Positions 27,220 to 35,875 of a DNA stretch of 64,000 nucleotides are shown here, one piece after another. Source of the stretch: Neobacillus dielmonensis (GTDB lineage Bacteria; Bacillota; Bacilli; Bacillales; Cytobacillaceae); assembly GCF_000612665.1 (NCBI RefSeq), contig NZ_HG942022.1:1-64000 (forward strand). The letters are read 5' to 3'. The position numbers and the translations under genes were made by a program. The notes under the pieces were generated by a model. It did no database searches and had not been told where the DNA came from. It saw only the letters and a list, made by a program, of their open reading frames with translations. Position 1 is the stretch's first letter. The number at the start of each line of letters is the position of its first letter.

Positions 27220-27959
27220 AGCGCTTAGAAAATAAAGTTTTGGTGGTTACCGGTGCACAGGGAGGCATGGGGAAAGAAACTGTTAAACGATTTTTAGAAG
27301 AAGGAGCCTTTGTTGTCGCTGCTGATCTAAATGTGGACGGGGTAGTGGAAACGGAAGCTCTCTTGCCGGTTGCAGCGGATTTAACAAAAGAAGAGGAAGT
27401 TTCAAATGTTTTTTCATCCGCTATGAGGAAATTTGAGCGTATTGACGGGCTTGTCAATCTTGCAGGCATCGCCCAGGCGGCCACACCGATTGAGGGAGTG
27501 AGTTTAGCAGATTGGGAGAAGATTATCCGGGTTAATGCAACGGCTCCATTCCTAACTTGCCGTGCTGCTGTACCTCCAATGAAACAGCAAGGGGGCGGCG
27601 TGATTATCAATGTCGCATCCATTTCCATGGTTAGGCCTAGACCTGGCTTAAATGCCTATATCGCTTCAAAGGGAGCGGTTGTTTCCTTTTCACAAGCGTT
27701 GGCCATTGAATTAGCCGAGTACGGGATTCGGGTCAATGTGGTCAACCCAGGTCCAGCTGATACGAGCATGCTTGGGAAATTTTCGTCAAAGGAAGCGGAT
27801 ATTGAGTCAACAAAAGAGACCGTTTTTAAGAAAAGTGTCCCAATGGGTAGGCTGATTGATCCACTCGATATTGCCAATTCCTTAGTGTATTTGTGTTCAA
27901 AAGAAGCATCCATTGTGACAGGTGCTGTTTTAAATGTAGATGGAGGAAGGGGGATTTGA
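27216..27959 (+). CDS. SDR-family alcohol dehydrogenase
   Basis: Short-chain dehydrogenase/reductase of 247 residues, FabG-like. The cofactor motif TGAQGGMGKE is at about 12-21 with an acidic residue at the end of beta-2 (AADLNVDG), favouring NAD. NLAG and the catalytic Ser-Tyr-Lys (VASISM...YIASKGA) are present, and the C-terminal SIVTGAVLNVDGGRG is standard. It overlaps the upstream dehydrogenase by four bases and lies three bases before the aldehyde dehydrogenase, so the three form one translation-coupled block. Proposed role: oxidation of a primary alcohol, possibly C4 of pantoate, to the aldehyde used by the next enzyme. Confidence 0.88.
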   Translation: MKRLENKVLVVTGAQGGMGKETVKRFLEEGAFVVAADLNVDGVVETEALLPVAADLTKEEEVSNVFSSAMRKFERIDGLVNLAGIAQAATPIEGVSLADWEKIIRVNATAPFLTCRAAVPPMKQQGGGVIINVASISMVRPRPGLNAYIASKGAVVSFSQALAIELAEYGIRVNVVNPGPADTSMLGKFSSKEADIESTKETVFKKSVPMGRLIDPLDIANSLVYLCSKEASIVTGAVLNVDGGRGI

Positions 27960-27962
27960 CGA

Positions 27963-29420
27963 GTGACTGCAGTCGATGCTCAAGTTCAAGGCTGTTACAT
28001 TGACGGTAAGTGGGTAGTTCCTAAACAAGATCGATTGATCGAGGTGAAAAATCCAGCGGACGGTTCCAGTTTGGCCTATGTTCCACGGGGAGATAAGGAA
28101 GAAATAAACCTCGCTGTAAAAGCCGCCAAAAAAGCCTTTCATTCAAGAGAATGGAAGACGCTTAGTCCTTACCAGCGGGGAAAACTTCTTTTTCAGGTAG
28201 CGGAACTCATTCGAAACAATAAAGAAGAATTAGCCCAATTAGAAACAGTAGATGTCGGAAAGCCACTGAATCAATCGGCTGTGGATGTGGAAATTGCGGC
28301 GCGTTATTTTGAGTATTACGCTGGTATCGCCGATAAGATATTTGGAGAAACGATTCCCGTGGAACCAGGCATCATTGATTACACGGTTCGTGAACCGATT
28401 GGAATTGTCGGACATATTATTCCGTGGAATTATCCATTGCAAATAGCTGCTCGAAGCATTGCTGTTTCCATTGCCACGGGTAACGCTGCCATTCTGAAGC
28501 CAGCAGAGGATACCCCGTTAACGACGCTTAAGCTAGTGGAATTAATGGAGCCTTTAGGGCTGCCAAAAGGTATTGTAAATGTAGTCACCGGTTACGGCCA
28601 TGAGGCAGGGGCGGCCCTTTCAGGTCATCCTGAAATCAACCATATTACGTTTACAGGTTCGGTGGAAACGGGGAAAAGGGTGATGGCGTCTGCGGCACAA
28701 AATATTGTTCCCGTAACCCTTGAACTTGGTGGGAAATCCCCCAATATTGTCTTTGCAGATTGTAATCAAGAACAAGCACTCGAGTGGGTACGGAAATCGA
28801 TTATTCAAAATGCCGGTCAAACTTGTTCAGCTGGATCTCGTTTAGTCATTGAAAGATCGATAAAAGATCAGTTCGTTCGAGAGCTTGCAGCAGCGATGGA
28901 GAAGCTTTCCATCGGCCCTGGAATCGACAATCACGACCTCGGACCAGTGCTCTCGAAAAAACAATTTGACATCATCCAAAGTTTTATGGATTTGGCCAAG
29001 AAAGATGGAATCAGGATCGTAACGGGAGGAGAGCGCAAGCAAATTGAGGGGTATGAAGCAGGCTATTACCTTCAGCCCACCATTTTAGATGACGTTCCAG
29101 CAACCCATACTCTTGCCCAGGAAGAAATTTTTGGCCCTGTATTGACTGTTACCACTTTTCAAACAGAAGAAGAAGCCATTGAAATCGCCAATGGTACTCC
29201 ATATGGACTGGTTGCTGGGGTATGGACGGAAAACGTCGGCCTGGCCCACCGTGTTGCTAGCCAACTTCAATGCGGTCAAGTATTCATCAATCATTATGGC
29301 GCAGGTGGAGGGATGGCGCAGCCATTTGGAGGATACAAAAAAAGTGGTTTTGGCCGGGAAAAAGGGTTAGAGGCATTGCGCAATTATACGCAGCTCAAGA
29401 ATGTTGCTTTGAAATATTAA
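27963..29420 (+). CDS. Aldehyde dehydrogenase (NAD)
   Basis: ALDH-superfamily enzyme of 485 residues, nearest to betaine-aldehyde/aminoaldehyde dehydrogenases. Catalytic Glu in TLELGGKSPN and Cys in NAGQTCSAGSR are intact; PWNYPL, FTGSVETGK and EEIFGPVL are present. It starts at GTG three bases after the SDR gene, so the aldehyde made by the SDR is a natural substrate. In the pantoate hypothesis it would make 3,3-dimethylmalate from 4-dehydropantoate. Following gap is 75 bases to the ECF genes, without a terminator. Confidence 0.92.
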   Translation: MTAVDAQVQGCYIDGKWVVPKQDRLIEVKNPADGSSLAYVPRGDKEEINLAVKAAKKAFHSREWKTLSPYQRGKLLFQVAELIRNNKEELAQLETVDVGKPLNQSAVDVEIAARYFEYYAGIADKIFGETIPVEPGIIDYTVREPIGIVGHIIPWNYPLQIAARSIAVSIATGNAAILKPAEDTPLTTLKLVELMEPLGLPKGIVNVVTGYGHEAGAALSGHPEINHITFTGSVETGKRVMASAAQNIVPVTLELGGKSPNIVFADCNQEQALEWVRKSIIQNAGQTCSAGSRLVIERSIKDQFVRELAAAMEKLSIGPGIDNHDLGPVLSKKQFDIIQSFMDLAKKDGIRIVTGGERKQIEGYEAGYYLQPTILDDVPATHTLAQEEIFGPVLTVTTFQTEEEAIEIANGTPYGLVAGVWTENVGLAHRVASQLQCGQVFINHYGAGGGMAQPFGGYKKSGFGREKGLEALRNYTQLKNVALKY

Positions 29421-29495
29421 GGACGTTTTACCCGTAACGATGATATTTTAATGAGTTTTGATACTTGAAAATTATAAAAAGGAAAGGAGAATGAA

Positions 29496-30347
29496 ATGGA
29501 GCCGCTTATTCGTTTAGAAAATGTTTCGTTTTCCTACAAAATCAATGAACAAACGAAAGTACCTGTCCTTAGGGATATTGATTTTTCGATTTACCCTGGA
29601 GAATATGTGGCGATCATTGGTCACAATGGATCAGGAAAATCCACGTTATCCAAACACCTTAACGGAATCTTAACCCCGGACAACGGGGATGTCTGGATTC
29701 ATGGGTATAACACGAAGAATGTTAATCAGAAACGTGCGATTCGTCAAACGGTTGGCACAGTATTTCAACATCCTGATAACCAAATTGTGGCGACCATCGT
29801 GGAGGAGGACGTCGCATTTGGACTAGAGAATATTAACATTCCACGGGAAGAAATGAGACAGAGAGTCGATGAAGCTTTAGATGTCGTCAAAATGTCCCCG
29901 TTTCGCCACCGTCCACCGCATCACCTCTCTGGAGGACAGAAGCAAAGAGTGGCAATTGCCGGTGTCTTGGCAATGAGGCCGGAGTGTATAGTGTTTGATG
30001 AAGCAACTAGTATGCTGGACAGTTTTGGCCGAAAAGAAGTCCTTCAGGTAATGAGAAAAATGAACGATAAGGGGATGACGATTATTACCGTCACCCACCA
30101 TATGTCCGAAGCGGCAGAGGCGGATCGAATTATCGTTATTGAAGGCGGACAAATTGTGATGGACGGCCCAGCGCGGGAAATTTTTAAGCATAAACACGAA
30201 TTAGAGCAGCTGCAATTGGAAGTGCCGGCTGTCAGTCAAATGGCTGAGCTGATCCACAACCGTTTTGCAGAATTTTCAAAGGATATCATCCAAGAAAGTG
30301 AGTTCATTGAAGAAGTGGTGAAATTATCGAAAGAGGAGGTGAGCTAA
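29496..30347 (+). CDS. ECF transporter ATPase A1
   Basis: ATP-binding subunit of an energy-coupling-factor vitamin transporter, 283 residues. Walker A GHNGSGKST, Q-loop VFQHPDNQ, signature LSGGQKQR, Walker B CIVFDEATS and the switch histidine in TVTHHM are all intact. The Q-loop HPDNQ and DEAT form are typical of EcfA1 rather than A2. Directly abuts the A2 gene (zero gap). These copies form a dedicated transporter, separate from the usual EcfA genes beside ribosomal protein genes. Confidence 0.93.
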   Translation: MEPLIRLENVSFSYKINEQTKVPVLRDIDFSIYPGEYVAIIGHNGSGKSTLSKHLNGILTPDNGDVWIHGYNTKNVNQKRAIRQTVGTVFQHPDNQIVATIVEEDVAFGLENINIPREEMRQRVDEALDVVKMSPFRHRPPHHLSGGQKQRVAIAGVLAMRPECIVFDEATSMLDSFGRKEVLQVMRKMNDKGMTIITVTHHMSEAAEADRIIVIEGGQIVMDGPAREIFKHKHELEQLQLEVPAVSQMAELIHNRFAEFSKDIIQESEFIEEVVKLSKEEVS

Positions 30348-31244
30348 ATGGCGGGCAGACCAATCATCGAAATTGAAAATTTGTCTCACACCTATATGAA
30401 AGGAACCCCCATGGAACATGTTGCATTAAAAGGGGCCAACCTTTTTGTAGAAGAAGGGGAATGTGTCGCCATTATTGGCCATACAGGGTCTGGTAAGTCG
30501 ACCTTGATCCAGCATTTCAATGGACTGATGCGTCCGGAATCCGGAAAAGTCCTCATTGATGGGGAAGATTTGTCAAACAAAAAGGTCAATTTGAAAACGT
30601 TGAGGCAGAAAGTGGGACTTGTTTTCCAAAACCCGGAGGATCAAATTTTTGAAAAAATCATCGGGGACGATATCGCGTACGGTCCATTCAAACTCGGTCT
30701 TCCGTTAAAGGAGGTGAGGGAGCGCGTAAAGTGGGCCATGTCCGTTGTTGGGCTGGATTTCGAGGGAATGATCGACAGACAAACGTTCGCTTTAAGTGGT
30801 GGACAGAAACGTAAGGTAGCCTTGGCGGGAATTCTTGCTTTAAAGCCCAAAATACTAGTATTAGATGAACCGACAGCTGGTCTCGACCCACGGTCAAGGA
30901 ATGAACTGCTGGATAATATTAAGCGATTAAACAAAGAAGAAAAATTAACCGTCATTTTTGTGTCGCACAACATGGAGGAGGTTGCTCTTCTTGCTGATCG
31001 GGTCTATGTGATGGCGGATGGAACGGATGTGTTAAACGGCACCCCTAAAGAAATTTTTACGGATAAAGAAAAACTGCAGCGTTATCATATCGGTACCCCA
31101 GAATCTGTCCAGGTTCTTTATCGATTAACTGATCTTGGTTATGAAGTAAAAACGGATGCTTTTTCGATTACGGAAGCAGCCAACGAAATTATCAAGGTTC
31201 TTGCCTGCAAGAAGGAGTGTTCTAAGCATGTCCAGCGAATTTGA
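30348..31244 (+). CDS. ECF transporter ATPase A2
   Basis: Second ECF ATPase, 298 residues, pairing with A1 as a heterodimer on EcfT. Walker A GHTGSGKST, Q-loop VFQNPEDQ, signature LSGGQKRK, Walker B ILVLDEPTAGLDP and FVSHNM are intact. GAGGTG lies at the end of the A1 gene. The 3' end overlaps the EcfT start by 17 bases. The C-terminal ~60 residues are the usual A2 extension. Confidence 0.93.
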   Translation: MAGRPIIEIENLSHTYMKGTPMEHVALKGANLFVEEGECVAIIGHTGSGKSTLIQHFNGLMRPESGKVLIDGEDLSNKKVNLKTLRQKVGLVFQNPEDQIFEKIIGDDIAYGPFKLGLPLKEVRERVKWAMSVVGLDFEGMIDRQTFALSGGQKRKVALAGILALKPKILVLDEPTAGLDPRSRNELLDNIKRLNKEEKLTVIFVSHNMEEVALLADRVYVMADGTDVLNGTPKEIFTDKEKLQRYHIGTPESVQVLYRLTDLGYEVKTDAFSITEAANEIIKVLACKKECSKHVQRI

Positions 31245-32070
31245 AATATCCAAACGGATTACCATCGGCCAATATGTACCAACCGGTTCGTTCATCCATC
31301 GATTGGATCCGCGAGTAAAAGTCTTTGCTTTTACGATTCTTGTATTGGCGATTGCCCTTAATACAAGTTATATTGGAAACACGATTGGTTTGGTCCTATC
31401 ACTTTATTTATTCTGGGTATCCAAAATCCCGATTCGTTACGGGCTATCAGGCATCATTCCAGCTATTCCATTCATTGTCATTCTGGCTGTTTTGCAGCTG
31501 CTTTTTCAAGGACAGCTTTTTTCACATGGTAAAGTATATGTGGATTATGGTTTTATCTTAATCACCAGTGAAAGTATACGCCTGGTCGTTGTTTCGGCCG
31601 TTCGCTTCGTTGAAATTATCTTCTTAAGTAGTGTTCTTACCTTAGCTACCTCCACGACAGAGTTAACACATTCCATTCAAAGCTTACTGAGTCCGTTAAA
31701 GAAAATAAAGTTTCCTGTCCACGAAATCTCCCTGATTACCACCATTGCGATTCGCTTCGTGCCGACCTTTGCCATCGAGATGGAGAAAATGATGAAAGCA
31801 CAAGCTTCGAGGGGAGCTGACTTTGGTACCGGGGGCTGGTGGAGAATTATTCAGAGAACGAAAGAAACGTTCCCGATCATTATTCCATTATTTAATATCG
31901 CCTTATCAAGGGCGGAAGATTTGATTTTGGCAATGGAATCCCGCTGTTACACACCTGGGGGCGAAAGGAGCTCCTACACCACGTATCAGATAGCAGCAAA
32001 GGATTATCTTGCATTAGTGACCGGACTTTTATTTGCTATTTTGTTGTTTGCTTATCCTTTTCCTATTTAA
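31228..32070 (+). CDS. ECF transporter transmembrane subunit EcfT
   Basis: Membrane scaffold of the ECF transporter, 280 residues, with five or six helices and two coupling helices. The sequence ASRGADFG is the second of the family's Ala-Arg-Gly type motifs that contact the ATPases; MESRCYTPGG also matches. The frame is open further upstream, but AAGGAG ahead of the ATG at 31228 sets the start. It lies between A2 and the S component. Confidence 0.93.
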   Translation: MSSEFEISKRITIGQYVPTGSFIHRLDPRVKVFAFTILVLAIALNTSYIGNTIGLVLSLYLFWVSKIPIRYGLSGIIPAIPFIVILAVLQLLFQGQLFSHGKVYVDYGFILITSESIRLVVVSAVRFVEIIFLSSVLTLATSTTELTHSIQSLLSPLKKIKFPVHEISLITTIAIRFVPTFAIEMEKMMKAQASRGADFGTGGWWRIIQRTKETFPIIIPLFNIALSRAEDLILAMESRCYTPGGERSSYTTYQIAAKDYLALVTGLLFAILLFAYPFPI

Positions 32071-32091
32071 AAAACAAGGAGGAATAAAGAA

Positions 32092-32643
32092 ATGAAAAAA
32101 ACATTAACGGTTCGCGATATAGTTATTGCAGGTGTACTTGGTGCGGTAGCGATTCTTTTAGGGGTAACCCGGCTGGGCTATATCCCTGTTCCAACAGCAG
32201 CAGGGAATGCCACCATCATGCACATTCCCGCGATTATCGGGGGAATTATGCAGGGACCGGTTGTCGGGCTCATAGTGGGTGCCATATTTGGGATATCCTC
32301 CTTTTTGAATGCAACCGTTCCTCTATTTAAGGATCCAATGGTAGCCATTTTACCTCGTTTATTTATTGGGGTTGTTGCATGGCTGGTCTATGTTGGACTC
32401 CGTCGCAGGAACGAGTATGTTGCCATAGCGGTTTCAGCGTTTATCGGGACTTTGACGAATACAGTTCTTGTTTTAGTTATGGCTGTCATTAGAAACTACT
32501 TTACTGTAGGGGTTGCTTGGACCGTTGGCATTACCAATGGTATCCCTGAAGCAATTGTAGGGACCATCATTACTCTAGCTGTTGTATTGGCTTGGAAACA
32601 AATCGGGAAAAACCAAAAATCGAAAATCTCTAAGGATATGTAG
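32092..32643 (+). CDS. ECF transporter substrate-binding S component
   Basis: The specificity subunit, 183 residues, about six helices. HIPAIIGGIMQGPVVGLIVG and DPMVAILPRLFIGVVAW match the ECF_trnsprt family (the group that includes pantothenate PanT and folate FolT proteins). An N-terminal Ala-x-x-x-Ala-like helix (VLGAVAILLG) suits docking on EcfT. Because the S component follows its own A1-A2-T genes, this is a group I, single-substrate system. Pantothenate is the leading guess from context, not from residues I can verify. Confidence 0.85.
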   Translation: MKKTLTVRDIVIAGVLGAVAILLGVTRLGYIPVPTAAGNATIMHIPAIIGGIMQGPVVGLIVGAIFGISSFLNATVPLFKDPMVAILPRLFIGVVAWLVYVGLRRRNEYVAIAVSAFIGTLTNTVLVLVMAVIRNYFTVGVAWTVGITNGIPEAIVGTIITLAVVLAWKQIGKNQKSKISKDM

Positions 32644-32646
32644 GAT

Positions 32647-33621
32647 ATGCACCATCAAATCACAGATGTACCTGGAGTAAAAGTGGGCAATAAAGAAAAT
32701 GAACAGGCATTAACCGGTTGTACAGTCCTTCTTTTTGAAGAAGGGGCGGTTGCCGGAGTGGACGTGAGAGGGTCCGCCCCCGGAACACGGGAAACTGATC
32801 TTCTGAATCCCGTTAATTTAGTGGAGAAAGTGCATGCCATCTGTTTAAGCGGCGGAAGTGCGTTTGGTTTGGATGCTGCGTCAGGCGTGATGCAATTTTT
32901 GGAGGAAAAAGGGATCGGTTTGGATGTGGGGGTAGCCAAGGTGCCAATTGTCCCGGCAGCTGTCTTATTCGATTTGGTATGCGGCAACCCAAAGGTCCGA
33001 CCGGATAAAAAGATGGGTTATGAAGCAGCAAAAGCAGCAACAACTGAAAAGTTCGGTACTGGAAATGTAGGTGCAGGTTGTGGAGCTACTGTTGGCAAAA
33101 TGGCTGGTCCAGAATTTTGTATGAAGGGCGGCCTCGGCAGTGCCTCGATTACTTTGGAAAATGGTCTTGTGATTGGAGCGATTGTGGCTGTCAATCCAGC
33201 CGGGGATGTTCGTGAAGCTTCCACGGATAGAATTTTAGCAGGACCCTATAAGGATGGGGAAATCCTTGATAGCCTCGAGCTTCTCGAACGGAACTATCAT
33301 CCTCCTATGTCTGCAGGTTCTAATACGACGATTGGAGTGATTGCCGTGAATGCAGATTTAACCAAAGCGGAGGCGACGAAGGTGGCACAGATGGCACAGG
33401 ACGGGTATGCCAGAACGATTTTTCCAGCCCATACCATGTTTGACGGGGATACGATTTTTGCTGTGGCCACCGGAGGGATAAAGGCCCCTGTTGACGTCAT
33501 TGGCGCCCTTGCTGCGAAGGTCATGGAACGAGCGATTATCGATGCGGTTAAATCAGCTGAAAGTGTGGAAGGGATTAAAGCGTATAAGGATCTTTTTCAT
33601 CAGCATAATCCGAAGCAGTGA
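32647..33621 (+). CDS. P1-family self-cleaving hydrolase (NylC/DmpA-like)
   Basis: N-terminal-nucleophile hydrolase of peptidase family P1/S58, 324 residues. The protein is made as a precursor and cut before the nucleophile; the predicted cut is Asn226/Thr227 in AGSNTTIGVIAVNA, equivalent to the Asn/Thr cleavage of the nylon hydrolase NylC (DmpA uses Gly/Ser). The ending AHTMFDGDTIFAVATGG is a family hallmark. Substrates of the family contain beta-alanine or omega-amino-acid amides. It follows the S-component gene by three bases, so it likely hydrolyses the imported compound. Cytosolic. Confidence 0.88.
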   Translation: MHHQITDVPGVKVGNKENEQALTGCTVLLFEEGAVAGVDVRGSAPGTRETDLLNPVNLVEKVHAICLSGGSAFGLDAASGVMQFLEEKGIGLDVGVAKVPIVPAAVLFDLVCGNPKVRPDKKMGYEAAKAATTEKFGTGNVGAGCGATVGKMAGPEFCMKGGLGSASITLENGLVIGAIVAVNPAGDVREASTDRILAGPYKDGEILDSLELLERNYHPPMSAGSNTTIGVIAVNADLTKAEATKVAQMAQDGYARTIFPAHTMFDGDTIFAVATGGIKAPVDVIGALAAKVMERAIIDAVKSAESVEGIKAYKDLFHQHNPKQ

Positions 33622-33666
33622 AACATTCATAGACCCATTCGAAAGAACTGTTAGCAGATTGCCTTT

Positions 33667-33718
33667 TATTAGCGACCGAACTCTGGAGAAACTCGTGAGA
33701 ACGGTAGCTAATAGCTTT
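33667..33718 (-). repeat. Single copy of 52-bp hairpin repeat
   Basis: Reads on the minus strand as CTATTAGCTACCGTTCTC...GAGTTCGGTCGCTAATA, a close match to the tandem units at 51886-52092. Similarity continues on its flank (GACCGGA to GTCCTG, 33725-33745). It lies in the 222-base gap between the P1 hydrolase and amidase genes and folds into a hairpin. Confidence 0.75.
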
Positions 33719-33843
33719 TCCGCAACAGGACTCCGATCCGGTCGCTTATACCTATGAGTATTCCAAATAAGGAAAACAACAATATATTTCAATTAGAAAA
33801 AGAACTTTTGTGTTCCGCATTAAATGTGAAGGAGTGAAACTTT

Positions 33844-35367
33844 TTGAAAAAAGTCATGAGCTGGGATGAGTGGTCTAACCTGGATGCTGTTGGTCTCGCC
33901 AATTTAGTGCGGGAGGATCAGATTACTCCTACAGAAGTGGCTCAACAGGTTGCTCTCGCCATCGACGCCTTAAATCCGGAGATTAGTGCCGTCATCGAGG
34001 TGTTCGAGGATGCTGTTAATAACCCGATGAAAGACGGAACCAATCCCACCGGGGTTTTTGCTGGCATCCCATTTTTAATGAAGGACCTGGGCCCCACTAT
34101 CAAAGGCCGCCTGCAAGAAATGGGTTCCCTGTTAATGCGGGGAAATCGTTCCTCAGACGATAGCTACTTAACTAAACGCATCCGCCAAGCAGGTCTCAAC
34201 ATCATTGGTCGGACCACCACACCAGAGTTTGGGCTCTGTAGTTCAGCCGAGAACCCGGACGTCTATGTGACGCGAAATCCATGGAATCTGGACTATACCA
34301 CCTGTGGCTCTTCTGCTGGTACGGCGGCCTCAGTTGCCGCTGGGATTGTTCCCATTGGTCATGCAACTGATGGCGGAGGCTCGATTCGAATTCCTGCGGG
34401 TGTGAACGGCAACATTGGTTTGAAGCCTTCCCGTGGGGTGTTATCGGTAGCTCCCTATAGTTCGGACTTGATGGGAGTGGTCTCTGCCCAGGGCTGCCAC
34501 ACACGCACCGTCCGTGATACCGCTGCTTTTGTGGACAATTGCCGGGGTGGAGCACCTGGAGAGTTCATGCCATATTGGATTCCATCTGAGCCTTATTCGA
34601 AGCTCATTCAGAGGGATCCACAAAAACTGCGAATTGCCGTTTCCCATGAGTGGGGTGATTACCAGGCTACACCGCATATTGTCGCTGAATTGGAAAAGGC
34701 TGCTCGTTTCCTAGAGGAACTGGGGCATCATGTTGAGTGGGTGATTCCGGATATTGATTTCCGTGCCGCCTACAGGGCCCAAACTGAGTGTTATATCATG
34801 AATTTCACCCAAACTATTTATGGTCTATTGGAGTTAAAAGGATTAGAGCGTCCGCCTGCCGACCTAATTGAACCGATGTGTATTCGAGTCTGGGAAGAAG
34901 GGCGTCACGCTACCTATACGCAACGAGCCAAGATGCAAGGGGTGTTTAACGACACTTCTCGTAGACTGGCTGCCTGTTTTGAGGACTGGGACATTATCCT
35001 TACTCCAACAATGGCGCTGCCCACACCTTTGGTCGGGACGAGGGAGTATCTGACCATTAGTGATAATCCGTCCGTCTATGACTGGTTCGAAAATCTTTGG
35101 GGCATATTTTCTTATACACCAATTGCCAACCTCTGTGGCCTGCCGGGTATTTCATTACCGATGGCTGAGCTTGAGAACGGGTTACCGATGGGAATTCACG
35201 CTCTCACCAAGCAAGGAGAGGATGGATTACTGCTACAGCTGGGAGCCCAAATCGAACGCGCGCTCAATGGAAAATGGAACCACGGGCGGCGGCCGGCTGT
35301 ACATGTGACATCAATTGATGCAATAGCGCAACAACTTTCGCCCTATACTGAATCTAAGGGACAATAG
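33844..35367 (+). CDS. Amidase-signature hydrolase
   Basis: Serine amidase of 507 residues. The catalytic triad is visible: Lys80 (FLMKDLG), cis-Ser156 (CGSSAGTAAS) and nucleophile Ser180 (DGGGSIRIPA). The arrangement and general layout resemble 6-aminohexanoate cyclic-dimer hydrolase NylA (K72-S150-S174). GatA is excluded: no gatB or gatC nearby and the length and C-terminus differ. It begins at TTG with AAGGAG ten bases upstream. It probably belongs to the ECF/P1 operon, though a 222-base gap with a repeat intervenes. It could hydrolyse pantothenate or a pantoyl/omega-amino amide. Confidence 0.88.
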   Translation: MKKVMSWDEWSNLDAVGLANLVREDQITPTEVAQQVALAIDALNPEISAVIEVFEDAVNNPMKDGTNPTGVFAGIPFLMKDLGPTIKGRLQEMGSLLMRGNRSSDDSYLTKRIRQAGLNIIGRTTTPEFGLCSSAENPDVYVTRNPWNLDYTTCGSSAGTAASVAAGIVPIGHATDGGGSIRIPAGVNGNIGLKPSRGVLSVAPYSSDLMGVVSAQGCHTRTVRDTAAFVDNCRGGAPGEFMPYWIPSEPYSKLIQRDPQKLRIAVSHEWGDYQATPHIVAELEKAARFLEELGHHVEWVIPDIDFRAAYRAQTECYIMNFTQTIYGLLELKGLERPPADLIEPMCIRVWEEGRHATYTQRAKMQGVFNDTSRRLAACFEDWDIILTPTMALPTPLVGTREYLTISDNPSVYDWFENLWGIFSYTPIANLCGLPGISLPMAELENGLPMGIHALTKQGEDGLLLQLGAQIERALNGKWNHGRRPAVHVTSIDAIAQQLSPYTESKGQ

Positions 35368-35462
35368 ACAAGAATGATTACAGTTACTTGTGCCATTGTC
35401 ATCTATAAAGAAAATTAGATTATAGCTTCGCTCCTATGTGAAATAATAACAAAAAAGGAGCG

Positions 35463-35615
35463 ATGAAAATGAACGAAGAAAAGGAATACGTTGCAGCCGA
35501 TTTGTCCTCTAATTTGATTAATGAAATAAAATCATTAGAAGAAAAATTGAGCGAGCAAGCACAAAAAGAAGTTGTCGTAATTGCCTACGAAAAAGAAGAC
35601 TCACCAACAGAATGA
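35463..35615 (+). CDS. Small protein, 50 aa
   Basis: A short gene with a strong ribosome site (AAAAAAGGAG, six bases before ATG). It encodes a 50-residue acidic, helical protein: MKMNEEKEYV start, an amphipathic stretch LINEIKSLEEKLSEQ that could form a coiled coil, and a KEDSPTE tail. No known family recognised. It stands alone between the amidase and the palindrome at 35692. Confidence 0.6.
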   Translation: MKMNEEKEYVAADLSSNLINEIKSLEEKLSEQAQKEVVVIAYEKEDSPTE

Positions 35616-35691
35616 AAAAACTAAAATAAAAAAATCTTGTTCACTAGCGAAGCTTTTAAAGCATCCACATAGAGGGATCAGTCTAATAATG

Positions 35692-35727
35692 GACCGGACA
35701 TGTCACCACATGTTCGGTCTTTTTTCA
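35692..35727 (+). terminator. Dispersed palindrome copy 2, acting as terminator
   Basis: GACCGGACATG / CATGTTCGGTC with a six-base loop, then TTTTTTC. Same family as 2656-2683 but here followed directly by a T-run after the 50-aa gene. Confidence 0.75.
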
Positions 35728-35875
35728 TTTTAACTAAGTACAAAATGAACGCATGGAATGAAGTAAATCATAAGTATATTATGTAAACAAAAGATAAATA
35801 AGAGCTTTACCCAATCAGGATATATATTATTTTGATATAATAAAACGAAACCAATCTTTTCCGAGGTGATTATAT

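Noticed and set aside
26134-29420. Simple tartrate or D-malate utilisation operon
   Set aside because: It would not explain the SDR, aldehyde dehydrogenase, ECF transporter and two amide hydrolases; kept only as an alternative for the single enzyme.
33844-35367. Amidase read as GatA of the Glu-tRNA amidotransferase
   Set aside because: No gatC or gatB nearby, and layout and context fit a catabolic amidase.
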